This document shows positions 48,285-60,100 of a stretch of 64,000 nucleotides of DNA, in pieces. Source of the DNA: Alitta virens (Eukaryota; Annelida; Polychaeta; Phyllodocida; Nereididae). Made by a program: the position numbers and the translations under genes. Below the pieces are notes generated by a model that was not told the origin of the DNA, did no database searches, and saw nothing but the letters and a program-made list of their open reading frames with translations. The stretch is taken from NCBI GenBank assembly GCA_932294295.1, contig OW028584.1, forward strand, positions 20,181,638-20,245,637, written 5' to 3'. Every line of letters starts with the position of its first letter. Position 1 is the first letter of the stretch.

Positions 48285-48752
48285 CTTGACTGTCTTGCCT
48301 TGTTTTGCCTTTTTCTTGCCTTGCCTTGTCCTGCCTTGCCTTGTGTTGCCTTGTCTTGTGATATCTTGCCTTGTCTTGCCTCGTCTTATCTTGCCTTGCC
48401 TTGACTTGTTTGCCTTGCCTTGTCTTGTCTTGTTTTGTGTTGCCTTGCCTTGTCTTGTTTTGTGTTGCCTTGACTTGTTTGGCCTTGCCTTGCCCTGTTT
48501 GGCCTTGCCTTGCCCTGTCTTGCCTTGTCTTGTTTTGTCTTGACTTGTTTTGCCTTGCCTTGTTTGGCCTTGCCTTGCCCTGCCTTGTCTTGCCTTGACT
48601 TGTTTGGCCTTGCCTTGCCCTGTCTTGTCTTGCCTTGTCTTGTTTTGTCTTGACTTGTTTTGCCTTGCCTTGTCTTGTCTTGTCTTGCCTTGTCTTGCCT
48701 TGACTTGTTTTGTCTTGCCTTGCCTTGTCTTGACTTGTTTTGCCTTTTCTTC
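48285..48752. repeat. CCTTG/TCTTG pentanucleotide array
   Basis: About 470 bases of five-base units (CCTTG, TCTTG, TTTTG, ACTTG, CCCTG) with a repeated longer phrase ACTTGTTTGGCCTTGCCTTG. Lys/Gln-rich and Cys/Leu-rich frames through it are artefacts. Confidence 0.88.
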
Positions 48753-50389
48753 AAACTGCAATTTAATGGACTGCAACAAGATACATTTTCCTTTCCTGTG
48801 TAGTGACATAAAAAGACAAAAATGTGGAGTAATTAAGTTGAGCCATGGGGGAAAGATGTTGCAGGTAGCAAAATAACAAGCAAATTCATAGTTGTGTATT
48901 CTCGAAATTCCTAGAATATTTTTTTCGAAATGTAAGGCATGCAAATGAAGTTGATAAAAAAAACATTGTTTTGGTAGCGACATTTGTTAATTTCGATCTA
49001 TGATAAGTTGAACACTGCAGATTAGGCAAGTTGACATGAATGCAATTTTATTTGAATTATTGCAATATATTTATATGAAATATTACAATATATAAATTTA
49101 AGATTTATTTCATCTTAAACTTTATTGTTGCAGCATTTGAAAATCAGGTCATGTTTATTTCAGCAAAGATGGCCTTTTATAGCCACATTTAGATATGACT
49201 AATAATCTATCCCACGCAAAACATATAGTATAAGTTAAGCCATGGCATCCAAATATTTTTTTGAGACTCCACTTTTCCATGATAAAGTTATCTTGATTTC
49301 GTTCTTGCGTTCCGAGTTGACATGGCTGTACAAATGAATAATATAATTTAAATAACAAAATTCAATCAAGGATACCAGAGAAAAATGCAGATATTAAATG
49401 GACTTTTTACACAAAGTTTGTGCAAACTTTTGTAATATAAAGTTCCCACAGATACACGCGACTCAAAGTTGAATTTTGCCATTTTTCCATGGGCTACAAT
49501 GAGTCAAAAGACACAACAAATTATAAATGCAATGACATTATCTGAACTTTTAGATGAATCATACTTACAGTTAGTTTAATTAAAAACAGCCTGTCAAATT
49601 GAACCTAGACAAAGCTAGACAACTTGTGCTATAAGATGCTACCTGCCACTAAACGGAACTGTCTAGCTATTCAAGCTTCGTTTGGCTCGTTTTAGCTTCC
49701 ACTAGTTGCTTCTAGCTTTGAATAGATATAGTTTAACCTTTCGGACATTGCAATGTCTATGATCAAACCACATAATTAAACTGATTTTAATAAACTCAGA
49801 TTCATGTATAATTAGACAGGTAAAAGAAATCTTTGGCAGTAAGTTAACTCCATAGAGTTTCCTACTGCAGCAGACACGAGGCAGTTACCTATAGAGTTAG
49901 GAATAATGTAGATCTTAACGAGATAGCTGACAATAGACGATCTGAAGCCAAGATTAGTTGGATTTGAGGCTGTGATCACTACATTAGAGAAAGTAGGCAA
50001 GTTTTACTTGGCGTAGGTAGGCTTCTTGCATAACACCTCAGTAATATGTAGGTACACTACAGCCCATTAATAAGGAACTCTACCACAAATAGAACAAGGA
50101 TTAAAATGCTACTGTCGACAAAAGTGTACATTTATTTTTATCCCCTCAATTTGAGGCTATCTCATAAGGAAGCTGTCATTACAAAACCATGTTGCAAATA
50201 GCAAAGATCCACTCTTATCGTTAAGGTGGGATAATTGTCCTGCCTCACTTCAGTGCTTGGACTTGGGATCGAACCCAGATTTATTATTCTCCGGCAATCG
50301 CAGCATTATATAAATAAGCAAATCAGCAACGGAGCATAATGAGTTGCTGAGTATTTTATAACAGCTTTAAATAAAGTTTCTTATCTTAT
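48753..50389. other. No gene seen outside one TIR element
   Basis: AT-rich DNA. A tRNA box B-like GGGTTCGATCCCAAG (rc) near 50,265 may be a SINE scrap. Confidence 0.45.
49567..49735. mobile_element. TIR element, ACAGTTAGTTT family, one-ended copy
   Basis: ACAGTTAGTTTAATTAAAAA, AATTGAACCTAGACAAAGCT and GATGCTACCTGCCACTAAAC match the left part of the 18.3-kb copy. The right end is not recognisable. Confidence 0.65.
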
Positions 50390-50606
50390 CTTGTCTGTCT
50401 TTTCGTGTATATCTTATCTTAACTTATCGTATCATATCATATCATATCATATCATATCATATCATATGATCAATATCTTATCTTATTATATTATCTTATG
50501 TCTTGTCTTATTTGATCTCATCTCATCTCATCTCATCTCATCTCATCTCATCTCATCTTATCTTATCTTATCTTATCTTATCTTATCTTATCTTATCTTA
50601 TCTTAT
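50390..50606. repeat. Pentanucleotide array (ATCAT, CTCAT, CTTAT blocks)
   Basis: Blocks of ATCAT, then CTCAT, then CTTAT units, in the same block style as the 24.5-kb array. Confidence 0.85.
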
Positions 50607-51060
50607 GTAGGACAGGAGATGGTCTTACTAGTGAGGTCCCACCGTCCCACTACTCGTCTACCACCAACCAGGGTTTAAATCTAAAGAGTAAAGGAGTTTA
50701 GGTTGATCCAGGATGGAGATTACTTCCACAACTTGGGGCTACTGCAAGATTTCTTCTTAGAACCAATCGTATTTTTCTCCCATGTAATTGGAATCGCGCG
50801 ACAGTTGTGGCCATTCCAGCTTCGGGTGACGAATTTGCGTACTTCAGAAAGAGTCGCGCGGCAGTGGTCTGCAAATCTCGCATTTGTCAAGATCAGCCCG
50901 AGAACGATTAAAAGATTGACCTCAGTTGACCCCGGCATCCATCTTACTACGGGCATAGCTATTTAGAGACTGTGCAGATAGTAGGCCTATGAAGTACCAC
51001 AGGGTCAGATGATAGCACCTATTATATTTAAAAATGTAAGAATATAGTGTTCTGTTCGTA

Positions 51061-51081
51061 GATAGATAGTTAGACAGATTC

Positions 51082-51133
<52 letters not shown>
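51061..51133. repeat. GATA tetranucleotide run
   Basis: A pure (GATA)n core of about 55 bases, joined to a tRNA-like SINE head on its right. Confidence 0.88.
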
Positions 51134-51135
51134 CT

Positions 51136-51235
51136 ATTCTAGCGGTTTAGGTATTAGACAGCTTCTCTGGAGGTCCCAGGTTCGATTTCAAAGCTGAGCG
51201 TTCTTAATAAGACGCAGGTATAGATGAGACAGAAA
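51136..51235 (+). mobile_element. tRNA-like SINE head after a GATA array
   Basis: TAGCGGTTTAGGTATTAGAC (box A-like) and CAGGTTCGATTTC (box B-like) occur at the right spacing, followed by non-tRNA sequence including GGTATAGATGAGACAG, which resembles the 47.4-kb copy in reverse. It sits directly against (GATA)n. Confidence 0.4.
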
Positions 51236-53686
51236 GATCTATTATTTTTAATTTATTCAATTTTGATTCGTTTATTCAATACATGTATTGAATTAATCAG
51301 TTATCTTTGTGAAAATATATTTTAAAAAAAAATCAGCCAAGCTTAATAAAGGTAACCTAATACGGGAGCACATCTTTTTCTGACGTAAAAATATATAATG
51401 CGCCGAAAATACAATATAAAAGTACAATATATTCACAAAAACGGTCATGAATACATAATACAATAACCCTGTCCGGAGATTAAATTCCTGTCTGGTATTA
51501 AATAGTTTTGCAATTTTCTGTATTTTGCGAGTAATATTCCGCGTATTATAAAGCTTAATATCATGACATTTATTCCATTCTGAGACATTTATATGACGAG
51601 TAACCTAACCGGCATCAATCTCTATTGAGCTTTATTCTTTATTGCCTTTTTTAACAAAATACAATAGAATTAACCATGAAAAATGATGCAGCAAATGAAT
51701 TAGATATTTCGTATTGCATCTTCTGATATTAAAAAATACATGACATTTCTTGGAGATACATTTAATCTCCCTTGTGAATAACTCATGTAATTTCCCTTTT
51801 TGTATTATTATTATTATTTTAATTTTTTTGCTCCAATTTAATCTCTTACGTGGTATTTTGCCTTGGTCATAAATCAAATGTTGCATTATGGCTGATTAAA
51901 GACAGTATACCTGTATGTTACATGCTGTTTTTCTTTTTAAATACATAAAGCTCATGTGACGTGTCAAATATTTATGGTTGTTAAGATTAGGATTTCAAAA
52001 AGGGGGGGGGGGGGGGGGTGGTTATTTTACATATCTATTTGCACCCGAATTAATGGAAATTACACAAAAATTCACATTTTGTAAAGTGTTTTTTTTTTTT
52101 AATTGTACATAACAATTCATCGAAGTGCATTACATTTTTTTGCAAACTAGACTCCATAAAGATAAATGTAAAAGATAAAGAATATTTATTAATTTATTCC
52201 ATGCATGTGACAAATCAGGCTAGTTTGCATCTTTACTTATAAGTATTACTACTTTAATTGAGCAGCTAATTTAGAAGAGAGATTGCTAAGTTTACAAGCA
52301 AAAATGGTAGAATATTGGTAGACAGCCCTCTGTGTTAATAGAAACTAAAGATCTGGTAATTTTTTTAAATTTGAATCATGTCAGTTTACTGGTGCTAAGG
52401 TATTGTCTAATATTGAAATGTTATTAATTTCTTTTTTCGTGCTGTTTTATTAGTAATTAGTACATTGTGCAAATTTCACGATATTCGATTTTCAGCAAAA
52501 AATCTCTCTTATTATGCAAATTTGACCACTCCCAATATGTATTCCATGTTATAACTCGGCGCAACTAGAAATACACAATGGGCAGCTATTTATAAGCCTT
52601 TTCTTACTAAGAAAGCTGTCACGTGTGTTTGCTCTGGGTCAATTTCATTCTCACTCATGTCTCATATTATACAGGCCCCAGGAGTTTAGAGAAGCTCAGC
52701 TAGACACGGCAGTACTGTGAGCTCTGCTTTATTTGTTGATATTTAACCCAGTAGAGGGCGCCACAGGCTTGGACAATTAGAATGCCACCTGGTGTAGCCT
52801 ACATCAGAATCTAACTTCTTCACTGGGACCTGCCTAAGCGTAAACGCGATAGGTAGGTCGGGTCTACCTATCCCGCATGGCTGATTGGCCAAGCACTGAA
52901 TTTTCTGACTGGCTGTGCTATTTTTAGACTGGGGAAAACGTTCCAGTCCACGCATTTCCAATGTTAGAGCCTAGGATGCACACGCATGCTACCCGGAAGA
53001 ATACCTCCTGGAAGATGGCAGCCCCTACCTGTGTACTGTGCCAGCTAGACGCAGTGGGCCAGCAAAACTAACTTCATGCTCAAATATTTTATTTATAGCT
53101 ATTTACCCAGAGAAGATAAACTTAGAGGCACCAATGCCATTGATGATGTAAGCCTCTTCAGGGTGTGTTTCGAGCGAAAATAAGTGTACTTTGCTATATT
53201 ACGTCATAATCATAACAATGGCAAGTGACATCATTGTGATTGTTGCTATGGTGACGTCATATTTCTGCGGGCTTTAAGTTAATGTAAAACACTGACTTAG
53301 ACTTTTAAAAAATGTTTCAGTAGGCCTATGTGACTCCCTCATAAATCTATAAGATTAATTATTTGATTTTCATTTGTGTATCAAATTAACAAATCCTTTC
53401 ATTGTTTTGATGTGAAACCGTCACTGCGGGCTCGTCATGCACGAACCCTAAAATGGCGGCTTTGCTTATGCAAATGAAGAACTGGCCACTCTTTCCATAA
53501 GTCTCTTTGGCTATTTATGCACTAATTATAATTTGATAAATATTACTAGTCTAAATGAAGACTGAATTTAATCTGCGAGTTCTGCTTATGATGTCAGACG
53601 TAATTTACGTTTTACTTGAACATCAGCCCCTAAAGCCATTAATTGCAACCTACCAAAAGAACACACAATTCTGTGAAAACCAATAA
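51236..53686. other. No gene seen; GC-richer patch at 52.6-53.05 kb
   Basis: AT-rich left half with a G run at 52,001-52,018. The right part has a CTCF-like site and short ATG frames (near 53,013 and 53,451) of fewer than 20 codons. Confidence 0.45.
52748..52763 (+). promoter_or_regulatory. CTCF-like motif downstream of the receptor gene
   Basis: CCAGTAGAGGGCGCCA closely fits the bilaterian CTCF core (CCASYAGRKGGCGC). It sits in a GC-richer patch about 1.1 kb past the receptor's last coding exon. Motif match only. Confidence 0.4.
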
Positions 53687-53692
53687 TTTATT
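53687..53692 (-). promoter_or_regulatory. Poly(A) signal AATAAA for the long receptor transcript
   Basis: AATAAA on the minus strand, about 200 bases downstream of the exon 9 stop codon, a normal 3' UTR length. Confidence 0.55.
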
Positions 53693-53893
53693 AAATATAA
53701 AATCGTGACAAATATACAATTGCCACAGGCACTATAGGGTACTTCACTAGACAGAAAGACGAAAAGACTGTCTGAATTATTGATATGCAGATTTTGTTTT
53801 TTCAATTGCAATGCATGCCAATTCAGTGAGATTTTTAAAGTTAACTCGAATTTGCATATTGATGATGTCACTCTAATTTGCATATTGATGACG

Positions 53894-54122
53894 TCATACA
53901 GTATACTGAGTGGACTCTGTCCCATCATCATTGTAAACGTTATCAGCGGAGCCAAAACAACTGCTATTAGACTGGTAGGACTGGTAAATGTTCCTTGGGT
54001 AAGGTATCCTGTCATTAATTGTGGCACATCCGGAGTTTGTGTCATTATACTGGTTTAACTCGACCCTGTTTCCTTCCTGTTTGTCCTTTTTATTTCCTTT
54101 CTTTTGTTTTCCATATTTTGCA
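53894..54122 (-). CDS. Lectin-like receptor exon 9: tyrosine-rich cytoplasmic tail and stop
   Basis: The acceptor is TTGTTTACGTTACAG, with a good branch-point candidate (GACTAAT) about 35 bases upstream. The 76-residue tail starts with a lysine-rich juxtamembrane stretch and then carries seven tyrosines, including repeated YND contexts (Tyr377 and Tyr415), IYQSY, and a C-terminal QYTV that could act as a PDZ ligand. No YxxL/I pair is present, so it is neither an ITAM nor an ITIM. An AATAAA follows about 200 bases after the stop. The exon is less certain than the others because the tail has no domain homology to confirm it. Confidence 0.75.
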
Positions 54123-57100
54123 CTGTAACGTAAACAACTTTATGAAATATCAGCAGATTAGTCACAGTTTGGTGTCATAATTCACAGAAACCATAATCTC
54201 AACAATGATCTAATTAGCAGACAAATTATGACAGTATAAAGAACCTCTATATGAACAACCTTGATTCCACATTTGGTTTTAATGGTCTGATTCATGGAGT
54301 AAAATTACAATGGTATAAATAAATAGAATTGACTCCAAACTTTAAAATATCTTAAATTCCAGACTGAAAGCACTTAACATTTTTATTACGGATTACTTTT
54401 TAATCAAACTGTTTTATATCAATAATTTTTCTTGCATATGTATAAGCTCTTCTCTCCTAAGGTCACACTTTCAAGCGTTCTCTTAAGTGTGGTGGCTCTT
54501 TAACTGAGGGTATTCAAAATGATCAAATTTAAGGATTAACCTACCTTCTAAGTTTGGTTGCCAAGACAATAATTGGAATAAGAAGCAGAACAAAGGCTAT
54601 CCCTGCACCAAGTATGACATAAATTGCTGAAAAGAAATACATTTCTGTTAAATTCACCAACATGAGTTGTCTAATCGCTGAATAAAACAGTTCGGAGTTA
54701 ATGCTCCTTCGGTCAAAACGTCCCAGCAGTTTAAAATGTGTGTAATGAAAACTAGGACAGAATTACGTTTCATAAGGCCTTTAAGATGATTTAGAATTGT
54801 TATTCGTTTGGTAATAGTTGATTTGGGAACACTTCAGTGCGAAGCACTATAATGGTCTCTATAACTACTTTGAATAAGTTTGACATCTTCACTGTCCAAA
54901 TGAAATATAATATGTATCCACACAGTTATTAATTTAGTTTATTAGTTTATTAGTTATGATGTGCTTGTCATGTTTTGGACTTTAAGAGTGAAATGTTTTT
55001 ATTAGCGGCTTGTATTTTTTTTCTATTGTGTATGTGGATTTTAAACACGTATTATAAGTTAACTTGGTGGCTGGAACCTTGATTATTGAAATTTTATTGC
55101 TTTCTGTATTTACATTAATGTCTCTTTCATGTTATCTTTCAACTGAATGACATATGTATCACTTATGATATTTTACATGTCAATAAAATCTATATATAAT
55201 ATATAGCAATGTACATTTTACATTTTGCAAACTTACAAGTATCTAGCTTTCCATAATTTATAAACTGATGATGCATAAATATTAAAAAAACTACCATAGA
55301 CAGCCACTGAAATATATATTCCAATGATATCATACAATTTGATGCCACTTATTTAAAATCACTCCCATTGCAGTTTAATTTTGCAAATTGTGAAAGTTTC
55401 CAAACAATTTTTCGTGTGGATGCACACAAAATAACAAATATCTCACCATTATCTACAAAGCCTTGCAATGTCGGTATAAGTGATCCCTTTTCTCCCAATT
55501 CTCCTATTCTGTAAACATGACATTTCTTCTCATCGTCTGCTTTCTCCAAAGTTTCTGGTTCTTCTGAAAATTAAAAATGCAAATCGAAGTTAAATAAATG
55601 GAAATTGCTCAATAATGCACATTTAGTTTAGTCATCAGCAACATAAATGCATGTTGATACACATGGACCTTTACAGTGCATCCAGTAGAACATGAGTCTG
55701 TTGTCTTCATAATATTGTTATGCAACGCCCACCAGGTGTCGTTATTTGCGATACGCCACCTACCGCACCTCGAAATAACAGCTTAGAACATGCTATAAAT
55801 GGCATGGAGCAGCACAACATGTCAGCAACAAGTCAGAGCCCAACTTACTTCAGTTTCCTAACTTTCCAATGATAACTTTCAGCCATAATGGCCATTTATT
55901 ATGGTCTCAGAGAAGCAGCAGAAATTACAATGGAGAATAAAGCTAAATTATCAGCAAGGAAGTTTGGCTTTGACTTGTTGCTAACTTGAAAAAACAAATG
56001 GACATTTATAATGGATCCTAGTATACCTGTATAGACTCCACTTTATAAAAAATATGTCTAGATTTAATAGTTATTTTTATTATTTTGAATTTTTTTGGTG
56101 ACATTATTCTTTATTATAACAAATAAGGAATACATTCTTTGACAATAATGATGATGACTGGTCAGAACTTAATTCAAAGTTATTTCGAGACCACCAGTTA
56201 CATGAAAAAATATGAGGGTGAGAGGAGTGAGGTGAAGATCAAAAAAAATTATATTAAGAAAGAGATCATACTGATGGACTTTCACAAGAAGATTATAATA
56301 GAAATATTATGTATATCATATAAAAACTCTTGTTACTTAATTGGTCTCATTAGAAAGATGCATTTCAGGAGGAATTCAAAAGTACTTACTCAAAGGTTCT
56401 GCAGGAATCTGACAAGCAAATGCTTCAGGGACTGCACAAACCTCATTTGCCCAGAGATAGGACTCCTCTCCGAACTTCTCAATGCGGACGCAGTGCCCTT
56501 CCCGACTGGGTTGACCACCTTCCCAGAAGGTCTCAACCACTGGTCTACCTGCAGAAGTATCTAAATTGTCAGTTAATTATAAATTCATGATTTAAGAAAA
56601 TATGGAAAGTGAAATAGTTTCGTTATTTGAATAATTAGAGTATCCTTTTTTTTTTAATAAATGTTTTTTATTTGTTTAAACAAATGCGTTTTTGATAACA
56701 ATTTATGCTTGGTGAAATTAAAACTGAACTTATTTCTAAAATTTTAGCAATGTTTATGCAATCATATGTATGTATTATAGCCACCTCATGTTACACGTTT
56801 ACCTCATGGGTGGGGTGCTTTACTGGCTCCTCATAGATCCAATCTATGAGGGTAATTGTTTATTTTATTCTTTATTGATAGAAATTTCCTTTCCCCAAGA
56901 CAAGATGCTTTAAGGAAGAAGTATATGATAATAAGGAAAAAAGTGAAAATGTTATGAACAACATTAGAAAATTATCAAGTTTTAATAAAAGAAAAATATT
57001 TATATATACTACAATAACACGGCAATTTGATGCTTTATGTAATTCTGACATTATTGGTTTATATTGGATCATCATAAAAATGACATACAACATAGCAATT

Positions 57101-60100
57101 TGGAATGGCACACCCACCAATATAAGTTTCTATTATTTCATTTTGATATAAAATTTAAATCCAAAAAAAAGCTGTGTCTGATAGAATTTTCTTCGAAATG
57201 TTTTGGCATATTATTGTAAATGATTGGTACTTTATAAGACATACAGTGTCTTGCAAATTCATATCTCACAGCAGGTAATCTCAATTTGTTTTCATGTCTG
57301 GTAAAATTATCCAGGGGTTTTATATTCTTTTAATGTGTTTTTAATGTCTTTAGTAAGTAATCTGGTAAAGTGACCTCATATATTGGATCTATGAGGAGCC
57401 AGTAAAGCACCCCACCCATGAGGTAAACGTGTAACATGAGGTGGCTATAATACATATATATGATAACATAAACATTTGCTCAAATTCTAGAACTAATTTC
57501 GGTTCTAATTTCACCAAGCATAAATTGTTATCAAAAACGCATTTGTTAAACCAAATAAATAACATCTTTATTTCTAAAAAGGATGCATGATGAAGTTTGT
57601 AAAAAAAATTGTATTCATCCATTGCACATAGAATATAATTATGTTTTTACAAATTCCATCATTCACTTAAGTAAAAGATCACCATGATTGTGCTATTAAA
57701 CCCTCTTTGATTTGCATGATCATGTTGGCAAATCATGTTGATCGTATGCTTGAATAAAACTGTAAATCAAAAAACCTACATGATTTATCTTTTGTTACGA
57801 AACAAAATATATTACTTACCCAAATCCCATTGCAGCAAGGAGTTGGTGTACCCCACCCAATAGTCTCCTGATATCTTTAATTCGTGTTTCAACTGACGTT
57901 TTACTGTTTCAAATATCCCGCCAGTCCCTAACACCACCAAACGGCCACCGTGAGCAACGCAAAAATGGCGGGCTTTGTACCAGGACAGCGTCGTCTGGTG
58001 GAGAGTGAAGCAACGTGTGCGCCCCTGGTGGTTGACGGTGAAAGAGTCTGATGTCCATTCACAGGCACCCTCTATAAATTAAATTAAAATTAAGAAATTA
58101 AATTGATGATAGCATGCCAGTTGGGATAGGCTGCTATCTGTGGTAAACAAAAACCAGAATTTATGAATAATCAGATAATTGTCCAAAGGCTGAGAATTTC
58201 TCGGTCCAAAAATACTAACTATGAAGTACATATTACACCTGTATATCTGCAAGCCTCAGGAATGTCTTCAACCAAAAGTTGTGCAGAGTGATTATTATTA
58301 TTTTTTTCCATTACTGTATCAGCCAATTTCATAGACTTGGATTCCGATCTCATAGGCTTGGAAACTAAACGCCAGATGACGTCATGTGAGTCCAGGACTC
58401 TTTGTTGTTTAATGGACTGCCTTAACCAATGGAAAGCCTGGATTCACATTACGTCCTCTTGAGGTCAGCTTCCAAGTCTATGAGATTGGTTTCCAAATCT
58501 ATGAAATTTATAATACGATTTTAGCCATTGGAGTGTCATATTTTACTATTCTTATCTTGCATGGATTGGCAACGTTCGTGAATTTCGTAACATTAGAAAT
58601 CACTAGGACTATACTACATTTGTGTGTGTCGAACCGATTTGATGTTCCATTCCTAATGTCACATGATGACAAAAACAACAACAATATGGTTCATTGGTGT
58701 CAAACATGGAAAATACAAGTGAAAAAAAAAAAAACAATTATGACCTATTTATAGTCTTTTTATACACACCTCTCTCACAAATGAAAGCGTGGGGCATGAC
58801 ACAAGGATGATCGAACCAGGCGAAGTCTTTGGATCCAAGAAGAACCCCACAGGAAGGGTAAGGGGTGCTCATGTCAGGCCTACTTTTAGACCATGCAGAA
58901 AAATTGCCTGAAATAAAGATGATTGCACATCTGAAAAGTTTTTTTTTTTTCATTGTTGAACAATTAAACTAAATTCCAGCCAAAAGTCAATACAAGGAAA
59001 TTTTATTTTGATTTGAGCAAAACTCCAAAATTTATCAGTGAGGTTTGTTTAACCTTGGATGTCTCTAGTTCATTAACATCAGTCTTATAATTACATTTCG
59101 AGATCATTCTTGTGAGGGGACGATGCATAAATAAACAATGTTTTATGGACCTTCTTGTGAAACCATGGAACATATTTCAAGGATAATAATAATTTGTTTT
59201 CCTTTAATTTAAACAAGAAACCCATAGAATCAATAAGTTTAAGTTAGGAACGTATACCTTAAGCTACCTTAGGAACTAGTTCAATCACTCGGTCAATGCA
59301 TAGTTAAGATGAGAATTTAATCCACCCATGCCTAATAGCTCCCAATATTGCCTGTACCTTTAATATCCCAGGTCTCCGCCCAGTTCCACCCATCCTCTCT
59401 GCTCCTGGCCCCAATCCACATGCTGCTCAATTCCTTCACAGCCATCAGAACACTTAGCACCTGCAATCATTTCATAATTATAGTTTCAGCCTTATATTTC
59501 AAAAGAAATCAACATTGCATAACTCTGTCATCAGTATTACTAGAGCTCACAATTATTAATTGTACAATTTTAAGATTGCAAGAAAACATCCATACATACC
59601 ATCATTAGAACAATTATTATATTAATAGTATAACTATTCAGACTGCAATTAATAATACAGGACTAAATGGGGTGTCAAAATTATAGACCACCCACTGATA
59701 ATTTTGTTCTAATTTTTTCAACTTAATCTTAAGACCAAGATTTTATAAGAGCAACTCAATATTGTGCATCACTTCAGCTATATTAAAATTTGGTTTCAAT
59801 TGTATGGTTTCACTACAGTGGATATCACAAACACCATGAAGTCATATATTTATTGCAAGCTATAAAATGGCTTCTCAGCTGGTAAACAGTTACACTTCAG
59901 TCGTCATGTCCACACTACAACTCGTGATCACTGGGGGTCACATGTTGAAGAAGGTGAAGTGACATTATGAACACGGAAGTACTATCTCAGTTTGACAATT
60001 GGCTACTTCTGGGCACTATGATGCACAATGCTGATTGTTAACCATTTTTAGGTTTCCAGTCTAACATGGGTTGTTGGGTCTATAGTTTCATAAAATATGG

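Noticed and set aside
48249..48983. 244-codon Lys/Gln/Arg-rich frame
   Set aside because: It is a translation of the CCTTG pentanucleotide array.
53005..53075. Short ATG frame in the GC-richer patch as a first exon
   Set aside because: It has fewer than 20 codons before a stop, no convincing donor and no downstream exon.
53650..54045. 131-codon minus-strand frame overlapping the receptor tail
   Set aside because: It is in a different frame from the tail exon and cannot be joined in phase to exon 8 by a better acceptor.
53894..54065. Shorter tail exon starting at 54065
   Set aside because: Its acceptor has a purine-rich upstream tract; the site at 54122 in the same frame has a pyrimidine-rich tract and a branch point.
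56139..56564. 141-codon plus-strand frame
   Set aside because: It runs antisense to receptor exon 6, and its longest part is lysine-rich AT sequence with no coding features.
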